Assembly: GCA_964609965.1 (NCBI GenBank)
Contig: CAZSTS010000025.1
Coordinates: forward strand, 1 to 38,426
Reading direction: 5' to 3'
DNA length: 38,426 nucleotides
DNA from: JAHJDR01 sp964609965
GTDB lineage: Bacteria; UBA10199; JADGCS01
The position numbers were made by a program, and so were the translations under genes. Every line of letters starts with the position of its first letter. Within the stretch, counting starts at the first letter, position 1. This document shows positions 7,447 to 14,911 of this stretch, piece after piece. The notes beneath the pieces were generated by a model, which ran no database searches, was not told the DNA's origin, and was given only the letters and a program-made list of their open reading frames with translations.

Positions 7447-7947
7447 CTAGTGTGAGTAACGAAAATAACCTCTTTTAACCACAAGCTTTGCATAATTAGC
7501 ATCCTCTGGATCAACATTTGGTATGTAAACACTAAATCGTGATGCACGCCCACCTGATATAATAGGAATTTCAAATTCCTTTTCTGATAGGTCTACTGAC
7601 ATTTTAAATCCAATGTTTTCACGTCGTACTGCGCCTAAATTCAACATGCTGCCGGTAATTTTTATTCCGCTTAAATGTCGCACTACATTTTTTATCGAGA
7701 CCTGATAAAACACACCGCCTGCCCCTCCGATGTCTTGAAAAACACCAAATTCTGAAAGGCTAATATATCCAGCCAAGTTTTTTAATGACTTCTCGTATTC
7801 GATTTTCTTTAGGCGTTTTTCCAAGTTCTTTATTTCAACCTTTATTTTTACTAACTCCTTTTCAGTTTTATTTATTTTATCAGGAATTTCACAGGAAGCT
7901 ACTAATATACAGCATAATAGTAATAAGCTAAATATGATTTTATTCAT
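7447..7947 (-). CDS. Lipoprotein with N-terminal coiled coil, unknown function
   Basis: 166 residues. The signal peptide ends in the lipobox LVASC (Cys19), so the protein is lipid-anchored. Residues 23-55 form a heptad-rich Lys/Glu coiled coil (IKVEIKNLEKRLKKIEYEK). The C-terminal domain (about 58-166) is beta-rich with GAGGVFYQVSIKNV and SGGRASRFSVYIPNV. AGAGG lies 4-5 nt before the ATG. No family is recognised. The next gene downstream encodes the Cys-rich secreted peptide, so the two could form an envelope or secreted pair. Confidence 0.65.
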   Translation of the reverse strand: MNKIIFSLLLLCCILVASCEIPDKINKTEKELVKIKVEIKNLEKRLKKIEYEKSLKNLAGYISLSEFGVFQDIGGAGGVFYQVSIKNVVRHLSGIKITGSMLNLGAVRRENIGFKMSVDLSEKEFEIPIISGGRASRFSVYIPNVDPEDANYAKLVVKRGYFRYSH

Positions 7948-8073
7948 TAATACCTCTGTTTGTCTTTATGATGTCTAAGGCTTAGACAGAAAACGGCTTA
8001 ATTCAAATCTTTTTCTTAATCAAGGCTTGACCCCAAATCTATTTTTCGTTTTTTTTACTTTTTATTGGCATTC

Positions 8074-8451
8074 TTATGTCCCTTGTAAACCATATGAATA
8101 AACTTGGTGAAAAATGAAATTAAGTGTAACAAACATGCCTACAATCGTGTCGCCTTTTTTGCCTGAAAAGCTGTTTTGAAATGTTTTTCCCAATTCACTT
8201 TCCAATGAAACGAGTTTAAAATAATCTGTTTTAAACAGTTGTAGTTGATCTCTTAAAGAATCAGAAATAGCCAATATTTCTTCATATGTCTTGCTCGGGC
8301 CAATTTCATCGAATTTTCTAGCACCAAGAGCCAAAGATGTGCTTTGTGTTGCAGGATCTGTGTACCAAACGGCAAAAGAAAGACTAATACCCTTAGCCTT
8401 TAACTGTGCTATGATTTTCCTTCCTTCGTCTATAAGTATTTGTTCAGCCAT
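8074..8451 (-). CDS. Unknown protein encoded with a HEPN gene
   Basis: 125 residues, mostly alpha/beta in appearance (IIAQLKAKGISLSFAVWYTD, then helical SLRDQLQLFKTDYFKL). It overlaps the upstream HEPN gene by 22 bp, so translation is probably coupled. It has no nucleotidyltransferase motif (no GSxxxG...DxD), so it is not the MNT half of an MNT-HEPN pair. Hydrophobic residues near the end (GMFVTLNFIFHQVYSYG) could be a short interface. I recognise no family. Confidence 0.55.
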   Translation of the reverse strand: MAEQILIDEGRKIIAQLKAKGISLSFAVWYTDPATQSTSLALGARKFDEIGPSKTYEEILAISDSLRDQLQLFKTDYFKLVSLESELGKTFQNSFSGKKGDTIVGMFVTLNFIFHQVYSYGLQGT

Positions 8452-8858
8452 TTAAAAAATCCTTTCTTGTTTTTTATTTCATCAATATAATTTATTGCCT
8501 TTTTTTCACCTAAAGGGCTTGATTCATATCTTAATGTTTTTGGATCCCAATCTTTCAAGACCATATAGGAGTTCCTAAGTTCGGAGCATCTTTCTTTTTC
8601 ATATTCAAGGTCTTTTTCAATGCCCGCTGTTTCAGTAAGTTTTTTAACTAAGTGGGTGTAGTGAGTGCTATTGACATTGGGCGGTGGATATTCATTCGGC
8701 CCTAGTCTTTTACAAATAATTGCCTTAAGCAAGCACTCCACTGAATATCCTGCTAGGTAATAAGCCGCATCGAATAGTTTGGCATTTAGTAGTGATTCAG
8801 CGCTTGCCCTGTAGCGGTCGCTTAAAATTTTGAAGTCTTTATGGTTGGGCATAAACAT
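8430..8858 (-). CDS. HEPN-domain protein
   Basis: 142 residues. The start at 8858 (MFMPNHKDF) is preferred over an upstream frame start at 8927 because GAGG lies 5 nt before it. The HEPN-like core is RASAESLLNAKLFDAAYYLA followed by GYSVECLLKAIICKR, then a Pro-rich loop with a His (THYTHLVKKL) and a late WDPKTLRY motif. The R-x4-6-H RNase signature of toxic HEPNs is not seen, so RNase activity is doubtful. HEPN genes often sit in two-gene defence or TA modules; here the overlapping partner is unknown. Confidence 0.7.
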   Translation of the reverse strand: MFMPNHKDFKILSDRYRASAESLLNAKLFDAAYYLAGYSVECLLKAIICKRLGPNEYPPPNVNSTHYTHLVKKLTETAGIEKDLEYEKERCSELRNSYMVLKDWDPKTLRYESSPLGEKKAINYIDEIKNKKGFFKWLNKYL

Positions 8859-8967
8859 TTTTCCTCTATTTAGGGTAAAATTATAAATAAAGCGCGCCCC
8901 TCCTTTCGCCGAAGAAGAAACGCCCACCTTTCCGAATATTCACCATAAATAGTGTTTTTTGTCACAA

Positions 8968-9075
8968 GGTGAATTTGGGTATAAGTCCTTCGACTCTCCG
9001 CCTAGGCGGATCGCTCAGGATAAATAGGGCCACGCTTTTTGCCTTGGTTCATTGGCTCATTGGCTCATTGGCTCA
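8968..9075. repeat. Spacer with palindrome and 8-bp tandem repeats
   Basis: The 300-bp gap between the HEPN gene and the lipoprotein gene holds no gene. It has a perfect 14-bp palindrome TCCGCCTAGGCGGA at 8997-9010 inside a CCTTCGACTC...GCTCAGGAT block, and three tandem copies of CATTGGCT at 9050-9073. ATTCACC at 8938-8944 and GGTGAAT at 8968-8974 form a loose inverted repeat upstream of the HEPN gene. Confidence 0.55.
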
Positions 9076-9197
9076 TTTTCCCTTTCCCATTTTGATCCAA
9101 ATCCCTATTTTTCTCATATTGATAATGAGCTGAGTTCCTGTTGTTGCCCTAAGTTGCTGAAATCACAGCGGTTATAAAATTCCTGTTTGTCTTTATC

Positions 9198-9213
9198 TGG
9201 CACTTTTATTGCA
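9198..9213 (+). promoter_or_regulatory. Sigma-54-type -24/-12 promoter motif
   Basis: TGGCAC, five bases, then TTGCA, with exactly 10 bases between the GG and GC pairs. The expected transcript start is near 9224, only about 3 nt before the ATG at 9227, which would leave the ribosome binding site outside the mRNA. The match is excellent but the geometry is odd. Confidence 0.45.
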
Positions 9214-9226
9214 TTATTAGAGAGGC

Positions 9227-9841
9227 ATGAAGTATTTTCTTACCTTAATCGCCTTTTTTATGCTGTTTTTTGTAGGCTGCGTTGAAGAAGAAAGAGATGC
9301 AAACAGCAACAGTCTTAATGCAGCTAATAACAATGATTCAACAGTGAGTATAACAGAAATTACCCCAACCGCTGTTAGTGTTAAAGCCGATTATGATGAG
9401 TCATCCTTTTCACAATATATCTATTTTCAGACAGATAGTATCTTAGTTGATTATAATTTTCTTCCCGCAGGAACAGATATTTGCCAGCAAGTAACCTATA
9501 ACGCCGAAACAAATCCAAATGGTTGCCAACAGGCCAATAGTGTTGTGATTCCTTGTGAGTATCAAGGGCTAGTTGATAATGATTTGTTGTCTATCAATAT
9601 TAGTGAAACAACAGAGACAACAGGTTGTGATGATGATCTTGTTGTTGATGTCAGTGGAGCTACATTCACTGTTGATGGTCTTGTTTTTAGTTTTTCTACA
9701 AGCTTAGATGTATTTGAAAATTATTTTGAATTTTTGATTACAAGAGATGGTTTTGTAGACAGTAGCGATAGTCAGATTATTAATTCTGATACATTAGAGG
9801 GCGTATACGATCTCATTGTCGAAAAGAGAAGCAGCCCTTAA
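9227..9841 (+). CDS. Lipoprotein, unknown function
   Basis: 204 residues. Signal peptide with lipobox FVGC (Cys18), then a low-complexity linker rich in Asn/Ser/Asp (about 25-42) and an acidic, Thr/Asp-rich beta-type domain. Four Cys beyond the lipid anchor (ICQQ, GCQQ, PCEY, GCDD) could form two disulfides. AGAGG lies directly before the ATG. No family is recognised. A sigma-54-like promoter motif lies directly upstream. Confidence 0.6.
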   Translation: MKYFLTLIAFFMLFFVGCVEEERDANSNSLNAANNNDSTVSITEITPTAVSVKADYDESSFSQYIYFQTDSILVDYNFLPAGTDICQQVTYNAETNPNGCQQANSVVIPCEYQGLVDNDLLSINISETTETTGCDDDLVVDVSGATFTVDGLVFSFSTSLDVFENYFEFLITRDGFVDSSDSQIINSDTLEGVYDLIVEKRSSP

Positions 9842-9861
9842 ATCCCTTATATCAAATCATA

Positions 9862-10290
9862 TTACTCAAGAATTTCTTTAATTTGTGCTTTTAATACTTT
9901 GATACTGTCATCAAAGAAAACAACTATCTTATCAGGGTGGCGATGTTCGATAACTAATCCTGATCCAAATTTGGGATGAGCAACGATATCTTCTAGCATG
10001 AAGGCTTCGTTGATGTGATATTTTATTGGTGTTTTATTTGAATTGCTCAGTTTAGTTCGCCATTGTTGTTCTTCTTTGCTAACTTTAGGCTCTGCTTTTG
10101 CTTTTGTTTTTGTGGCTTTCTTGCCTTTGGTTGTTTTGGCTGGATCTTTGTATTTATGTTCAGCTTGGCAAGTGAGGCAGAGAACTTTGGAAGGAGTATC
10201 TCCATCCATGAGTGTAATACGGTGATTTAAATCGAGTTTACACTTTGAACAATAACATATGACTTCTTCTAACATCTTCTTTTTTGGCAT
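9862..10290 (-). CDS. Zinc-ribbon protein with C-terminal SH3-like domain
   Basis: 142 residues from the ATG at 10290, chosen because AAGGA lies about 7 nt upstream; an earlier in-frame ATG at 10374 has no such site. The N-terminus has Cys pairs at C14/C17 (CSKC) and C38/C41 (CLTC), a likely Zn ribbon. A Lys/Ala-rich linker follows (about 48-72). The C-terminus, VAHPKFGSGLVIEHRHPDKI followed by VVFFDD, resembles the small Tudor/SH3-like tail of UvrD/PcrA helicases and CarD-like proteins. A nucleic-acid or RNA polymerase-binding role is plausible but inferred. Confidence 0.6.
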   Translation of the reverse strand: MPKKKMLEEVICYCSKCKLDLNHRITLMDGDTPSKVLCLTCQAEHKYKDPAKTTKGKKATKTKAKAEPKVSKEEQQWRTKLSNSNKTPIKYHINEAFMLEDIVAHPKFGSGLVIEHRHPDKIVVFFDDSIKVLKAQIKEILE

Positions 10291-10502
10291 AATATTCCTT
10301 TTTTGGAGCCGTTCATTTTGATGTCCCGTAACTCTGTTGCGGGGTCGCTCATTCTTTGAACAAAAAAAGAGCAATTAGCTTATTAATACTTGAGCATCTT
10401 TTCATGATCTGGCAATTATAATCAGTCTTTTTATATTAGACATAAAAGAACACAAGTCAATAGATGGATGAAGTTTTGATATTATCCATAGAGGAGGGTG
10501 AG

Positions 10503-10841
10503 ATGACTACTGTTTTTACAAAAATTATCAGTAAAGAAATTCCAGCAAATATCGTTTATGAAGATGATTTGAGTATAGCTTTTAGGGACCTTAATCCTAA
10601 GGCGCCAGTGCATATTCTCATTATTCCAAAAATTGAGGAAATTGATCGTTTATCTTCAGCAAAAGAAAAGCATAAAGAGCTTCTTGGACATCTTTTGATC
10701 AAAGCTACAGAAATTGCAAAAAGCGAAGGTTTAGAGGGTTATAGAATTGTCATTAATAATGGTGAAGACGCAGGTCAGTCTGTTTTTCATCTTCATGTGC
10801 ATATATTAGGGGGCAGAAAATTTACGTGGCCGCCTGGGTGA
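10503..10841 (+). CDS. HIT-family nucleotide hydrolase (HINT-like)
   Basis: 112 residues, the usual length for a HINT protein. The catalytic His triad is present as HLHVHIL with His96, His98 and His100. The N-terminal TVFTKIISKEIPANIVYED is also typical. These enzymes hydrolyse purine nucleoside phosphoramidates or acyl-AMP. The start at 10503 follows GAGGAGGG; an upstream in-frame ATG at 10464 would add 13 residues not seen in the family. The next gene starts 61 bp downstream on the same strand. Confidence 0.92.
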   Translation: MTTVFTKIISKEIPANIVYEDDLSIAFRDLNPKAPVHILIIPKIEEIDRLSSAKEKHKELLGHLLIKATEIAKSEGLEGYRIVINNGEDAGQSVFHLHVHILGGRKFTWPPG

Positions 10842-10850
10842 GATTGTGGA

Positions 10851-10891
10851 TAGTAGCTGGTAGCTAGTAGCTTGTAGCTTGTAGCTTGTAG
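10851..10891. repeat. Tandem GTAGCTT repeats in spacer
   Basis: Three perfect copies of GTAGCTT at 10867-10887 with further degenerate copies before them (TAGTAGCTGGTAGCTAGTAG). They lie between the HIT gene and the glycosidase gene. A degenerate block of the same word occurs at 16236-16266. Confidence 0.7.
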
Positions 10892-10901
10892 AAAGGTATT
10901 T

Positions 10902-11627
10902 ATGAAGACGAGATTTATATTGATTCTGTTTCTTTTCATTTCAACACCCGCAATGGCCAGTTCATGGCAATCACTAAAACCAGGCGTAGAATTCAAAGAA
11001 CTCAAGACAGAAGTTAATGAAAGCCCTGTTTCAATACATGTTCTCAAGGTTAACCTAACTCAGGCAAAAATAAGACCCATCGCAGCAGAAAAAAATCTTA
11101 CAGCCAAAAGATTGGCCGAGAAATCAGGCGCTTTAGCTGTTATCAATGCTAATTTTTTTGATACAGAGGGTAAGGTCTTAGGCCTGGTAAAAAAGGATGG
11201 GAAGATCATCAATCCCCTAAAAAAGATATCATGGTGGTCTGTTTTTTGTGCAAATAATTACAGGGCAAAAATTATTCATACCACACAGTATGTTGATTCC
11301 CATTGTCAGCAGGCTATTCAAGCAGGTCCTAGGCTTGTTGTAGATGGCGCTGTTCCTAGGTTAAAAGATGAGCTTTCACGCAAAACCGCCGTTGCGATCA
11401 ACGGTCAGGGAGAGGTTCTTTTCATTGTTAGTAAACAACACATTCCCATCAAAAATTTTGCTCAGGTTGTTATCTTGCCAGAAAAAAAGGGAGGGCTCGG
11501 TTGTCGAAATGCTATTAATTTTGATGGGGGAGGTTCTTCTCAACTTTATATTGCAGGTGCAAATAGTGACTGGAATATTTCAAGTTTAATTGAAGTTCCT
11601 GTGGGGTTAGGTGTGTTTGCTAAATAA
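10902..11627 (+). CDS. Exported phosphodiester glycosidase (NAGPA/DUF2233) family protein
   Basis: 241 residues. The signal peptide runs to about residue 19 (STPAMA). The NAGPA-type domain shows ALAVINANFFD, QAGPRLVVDG, TAVAINGQGEVLFIV and the signature AINFDGGGSSQLY near the C-terminus, which hold the family's catalytic and metal residues. The animal relative uncovers mannose-6-phosphate; bacterial members are extracytoplasmic and are thought to act on glycan or wall phosphodiesters. AAAGG precedes the ATG. The true substrate is unknown. Confidence 0.85.
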   Translation: MKTRFILILFLFISTPAMASSWQSLKPGVEFKELKTEVNESPVSIHVLKVNLTQAKIRPIAAEKNLTAKRLAEKSGALAVINANFFDTEGKVLGLVKKDGKIINPLKKISWWSVFCANNYRAKIIHTTQYVDSHCQQAIQAGPRLVVDGAVPRLKDELSRKTAVAINGQGEVLFIVSKQHIPIKNFAQVVILPEKKGGLGCRNAINFDGGGSSQLYIAGANSDWNISSLIEVPVGLGVFAK

Positions 11628-11679
11628 AGGGTAACAGGGTCACTGGATCAAAGGTTCGCGGGATCGTAGGGATTATTGG

Positions 11680-12222
11680 TTAAGAGTCGCAAACGCCTAC
11701 ATAAGGGATGCCACGGCAATAGCCTTCGTAATCTAAGCCATAGCCTAAAACAAATTCCTTACCAATTTCAAATCCCACATAATCAACTTTAATATCTGTT
11801 TTAAGACACTCAGGTTTGAGTAGTAATGAACAAAGCTTGATAGAAGCAGGTTTGCGTGCATTTAAGAGGTGTAAGATATATGAAAGCGTAAGACCTGAGT
11901 CCACAATGTCTTCAAAAATAATTACATGCTGACCTTCAAGTGGGTACTTGGCATCCATGATGAGCTTTACTTCCCCAGAGCTCTTTTTTTCGTCTCCATA
12001 ACTTGAAGTTGCCATGAACTCACACCTTAGCGGAGGAGTGATTTTTCGAATCATATCTGTAAAAAAGATAGAAGATCCCTTGAGAATACAAATTCCCATG
12101 ATTTCTTTATCTTTATAGTCTTGATTTATTTCTTCTGCTAATTCAGAAATTCTTTTTTGTAATTTCTCTTCAGAGATCAACACTCTTGGTTGTTCGTTTT
12201 TATAAGGTATATTATTGTTCAT
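11680..12222 (-). CDS. hpt: Hypoxanthine phosphoribosyltransferase
   Basis: 180 residues, the family length. The PRPP-binding motif IIFEDIVDSGLTLSYI is at 101-116, and ICILKGSSIFFTDMIR near residue 45 is the typical substrate loop. The flexible-loop motif SSYGDEKKSSGEV is also present. It converts hypoxanthine or guanine with PRPP to IMP or GMP in purine salvage. It is last in a minus-strand run with acyP, the Cys-motif protein and yebC, separated from acyP by only 15 bp. Confidence 0.95.
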   Translation of the reverse strand: MNNNIPYKNEQPRVLISEEKLQKRISELAEEINQDYKDKEIMGICILKGSSIFFTDMIRKITPPLRCEFMATSSYGDEKKSSGEVKLIMDAKYPLEGQHVIIFEDIVDSGLTLSYILHLLNARKPASIKLCSLLLKPECLKTDIKVDYVGFEIGKEFVLGYGLDYEGYCRGIPYVGVCDS

Positions 12223-12237
12223 ATAAGTCCTTTGCTA

Positions 12238-12618
12238 TTAATATGTGATGTTAAAATTACTAAACTCTCCAATATAAGGTTGCCAAGTGGCTTTGACGTC
12301 AGTGACCTGGGAGCTGGGAGGCCCTTGCCATGTCCAGTCAATTAGTGCTTGTAGATTCTGCTTGCTTCCTTCGGCAACAATTTCGACACATCCGTCCGAA
12401 AGATTTTTCGCCCAACCTGTTAGGGTTAGTTTTTTTGCCATGTCTTGGGTGCTGGATCTGTAAAAGACTCCTTGCACTTTTCCAGAGACGATTATTTGAA
12501 CCCGCAGTGCGGGCTTGTTAATATCTCGATGATTTTCCTCCATAAAGGAAGATTGTTTCCTTGTAAAACTCGGTTGCTTGTGACCGAGTAGTTTATTTCT
12601 TTTTTCTTTGATGCTCAT
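12238..12618 (-). CDS. acyP: Acylphosphatase
   Basis: 126 residues. The core from about residue 38 is a complete acylphosphatase: IIVSGKVQGVFYRSS carries the phosphate-binding loop with Arg54, and GWAKNLSDGCVEIVAEG carries the catalytic Asn72. It hydrolyses carboxyl-phosphate bonds. The N-terminus is about 35 residues longer than usual. The start at 12618 is chosen because its ATG overlaps the stop of the upstream gene (ATGA). An internal Met26 would give a more usual length, so the extension may not be translated. Confidence 0.9.
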   Translation of the reverse strand: MSIKEKRNKLLGHKQPSFTRKQSSFMEENHRDINKPALRVQIIVSGKVQGVFYRSSTQDMAKKLTLTGWAKNLSDGCVEIVAEGSKQNLQALIDWTWQGPPSSQVTDVKATWQPYIGEFSNFNITY

Positions 12619-13103
12619 CCAGTTTTCTCGATCAAAGAAGAGGCGTCTTTTACTTTATAATCAACACCTAGTTTTTCAAAAATTTCGGCTATGCATTCAG
12701 CAACTATGATAACATTTCCTGCACAAAATGATCTTCTTTCTTCGGAATTAAAATCTTCAAAACCGAGGATCATGTCTTTACAGATGTGTGAACCACTTTC
12801 GCTGCTATTAATTCTCTCCTCTGTAAGTGTTTTGTAAAGGTGCATGCCTTCAAAAAGTTCTTTGGTGACAGGAGCCGTAGGGTCATCATTGCCTAATATT
12901 TCTCCTAAAACAAGACGGCCTGCAGCTATGGCTCCACATTCGCCTTCGCCGGTAATGCCTCCTCGTCGCAGGGCTTGATATGAATGAGAAGGAAGACAGA
13001 AAGTTTCGGCCAATGTTACACCGCAGGAACGATGAGGTGTAAGTTTTCCTTCATACATTATTTTAGCAACATCTTTGGCTTGTTGGATTTTATCTTTATT
13101 CAT
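12615..13103 (-). CDS. C_GCAxxG_C_C-type cysteine-motif protein
   Basis: 162 residues. Conserved Cys are spaced as in the C_GCAxxG_C_C family: Cys27 (RSCGVTLAETFC), Cys56 in GEGECGAIAAG, Cys107 (SHICKDMIL) and Cys127 or nearby (SFCAGNVI). Such proteins are thought to bind a metal or cofactor or to act in redox, but no reaction is established. It lies between yebC (4-bp gap) and acyP (4-bp overlap), so it is translated as part of that operon. The central motif is CGA rather than GCA, so this is a divergent member. Confidence 0.7.
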   Translation of the reverse strand: MNKDKIQQAKDVAKIMYEGKLTPHRSCGVTLAETFCLPSHSYQALRRGGITGEGECGAIAAGRLVLGEILGNDDPTAPVTKELFEGMHLYKTLTEERINSSESGSHICKDMILGFEDFNSEERRSFCAGNVIIVAECIAEIFEKLGVDYKVKDASSLIEKTG

Positions 13104-13107
13104 AGTA

Positions 13108-13860
13108 TTATCCTGACATTTTTTCTAATATGGCATCATCAATATCAAAATTTGCCCAGACACTCTGAACATCATCATTGTCTTCTAGGGCCTCTACAAG
13201 GCTTAAGACTTTTTGGGCAGTTTCTTCGTCTTCGATTTTAATAGTGTTTTTGGGAATCATTTCAAAGTCAGCTTCTTTGATTTTAAAAGAAGCTTTTTTT
13301 AGAGATTCATTTACATTATTAAAATCGTTATTGCTTGTTGTTACTATAAATTCATCTCCCTCTTTTACAATATCATCCGCACCAGCATCGATCGCTTTTT
13401 CAAACAAATCTTCCTCTGCCGTGTTGGTGGCATCAATGTGTAAAACACCTTTTCTTTCAAACATCCAAGAAACAGAACCTGTTTCGGCAAGATTTCCGCC
13501 TTTTTTTGCAAAAATATTTCTTATTTCTGCAACAATGCGATTTTTGTTATTGCTCATGCAATCAACAAGCATGGCCACGCCTCCAGCTCCATAGCCTTCG
13601 TAAGACACTTCGTCATAGCTTTCGCCTTCAAGCTCTCCTGTGCCTTTTTTGATAGCGCGATCAATGTTGTCTTTTGGCATGGACTGGGCTTTTGCTTTTT
13701 CGACAACCATTCTTAGTCGCGGGTTGGCATCAACATCGCCTCCGCCAAGTCTAGCAGCAACAGTTATTTCTTTGATGTATTTTGAAAAAACCTTGGCACG
13801 CTTTGCATCAACGGCGCCTTTCTTTCTTTTAATGGTCGACCATTTTGAGTGTCCGGACAT
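13108..13860 (-). CDS. yebC: YebC/PmpR family regulator or translation factor
   Basis: 250 residues, the full family length. N-terminus MSGHSKWSTIKRKKGAVDAK, then KAQSMPKDNIDRAIKKGTGE and YEGYGAGGVAMLVDCMSNNK, all diagnostic of YebC/TACO1 proteins. Members bind DNA as regulators, and recent work on relatives links them to relief of ribosome stalling. It is first in a tight minus-strand operon with the Cys-motif gene, acyP and hpt. The usual ruvC/ruvA neighbours are absent. Confidence 0.95.
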   Translation of the reverse strand: MSGHSKWSTIKRKKGAVDAKRAKVFSKYIKEITVAARLGGGDVDANPRLRMVVEKAKAQSMPKDNIDRAIKKGTGELEGESYDEVSYEGYGAGGVAMLVDCMSNNKNRIVAEIRNIFAKKGGNLAETGSVSWMFERKGVLHIDATNTAEEDLFEKAIDAGADDIVKEGDEFIVTTSNNDFNNVNESLKKASFKIKEADFEMIPKNTIKIEDEETAQKVLSLVEALEDNDDVQSVWANFDIDDAILEKMSG

Positions 13861-13895
13861 AATCGTGGGTCGTGGATCGTAGGTCGTGGATTGTC
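13861..13895. repeat. Short imperfect tandem repeats upstream of yebC
   Basis: The word GGTCGTGGAT recurs with small changes (GTGGGTCGTGGATCGTAGG, then TCGTGGATTGTC). A similar block follows the sigma-54 activator gene near 19283-19315. Confidence 0.55.
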
Positions 13896-13948
13896 ATTTT
13901 TATATGAGAGTAATCAAAAACGACAATCAGCGTACGATAAACGATGAT

Positions 13949-14893
13949 CTAAGGTATAAGTTTCAATCTTGCCTGCAAATTTGACTGTCTCTGCGTAGCT
14001 TTTTCTGTAACGCTAATAATGACTCTATAAAATCCTAAAGGAATATCCTTAGAAAAATTTAACTTAGTTGTTACCAAAACTTTATCTTCAGTCTTGTTGG
14101 TTTTGCTAGAGAAGTTAAGGTATTTTGGTTGAAAGACTTCTAAACGACCATTACTTGAGTATATTCGTATGTCAACATCCAGGTTGAGTTTCTTGTCGTT
14201 TGAAGTGTGCCAGTCTAATACAGTAAACTTTAGAATTGCTGCAGAGCCTGCCTTGATTTTCTTAGTGTCTAATTTTTCATTTTTTATGGTATAAAACTCT
14301 AAAGGAGAGAGCTTTATGCCTTTTATTTTTGAAGCAGTGGCCACGAATGTTCTCTGGGGGTTATTTTTGTTTTTCGTTCCAATGGCTTTGAATTTATTTA
14401 TAAGTGCTCCTGTTCCAATAATTAAAACTAGGAGCCCTACAAGAATCAGTCCAGAAATAACCAATACCTTAATCGTGCGTCTATCAAACTTCATTTTAGC
14501 AATTTTTTCGATTAAAATGGCAGCTAGGTTTAATAGATAAAGCAGAAAAGTCTTTGCGAGAACTTTTAGTTTATCGACGTTTATAGGCATGCTTTTTTCA
14601 GCATACATGTCTTGTTCAATTTTTTTAATCTTATAAGAAACATTTGAGGGCTCTTCTTCTGGTATGCTTTCAAGTTCTTTTTTTTCAGTTACTTCGAGAT
14701 GGATTTTTGTAGTAACGCTTTCTTCTTCTTCGGTTGACATTTCGGGCACAGAATCAGGTTCAGGGATTTCGTCAACCAATGTGATTTCATTGTCATCGTA
14801 TGTATCATTGAGATTAATCTTGGTCGTGGTTTCAAAACGTCTTTGATTGATCTTTTCGGTTTTTGTTTTGTCTGAGGGATGTTTTTTGTCCAT
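13949..14893 (-). CDS. Single-pass membrane protein with acidic N-terminal region, unknown function
   Basis: 314 residues. Residues 1-85 are charged and low in complexity (EPDSVPEMSTEEEES), with two similar TTKI(N/H)L segments at 22-29 and 61-66. A strong transmembrane helix spans about 141-166 (LVISGLILVGLLVLIIGTG). The C-terminal 140 residues look like a beta-sandwich domain (LKFTVLDWH, YRVIISVTE) and are probably extracytoplasmic. The layout suggests a cytoplasmic scaffold tail with an exported domain. The gene is 18 bp downstream of the GNAT gene and likely co-transcribed. No family is recognised. Confidence 0.6.
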   Translation of the reverse strand: MDKKHPSDKTKTEKINQRRFETTTKINLNDTYDDNEITLVDEIPEPDSVPEMSTEEEESVTTKIHLEVTEKKELESIPEEEPSNVSYKIKKIEQDMYAEKSMPINVDKLKVLAKTFLLYLLNLAAILIEKIAKMKFDRRTIKVLVISGLILVGLLVLIIGTGALINKFKAIGTKNKNNPQRTFVATASKIKGIKLSPLEFYTIKNEKLDTKKIKAGSAAILKFTVLDWHTSNDKKLNLDVDIRIYSSNGRLEVFQPKYLNFSSKTNKTEDKVLVTTKLNFSKDIPLGFYRVIISVTEKATQRQSNLQARLKLIP

Positions 14894-14911
14894 GGGAATT
14901 TCGTAAATAAA

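Noticed and set aside
13793..13807. TTGGCACGCTTTGCA inside yebC
   Set aside because: The spacing between GG and GC is 8, not 10, and it lies in coding sequence.
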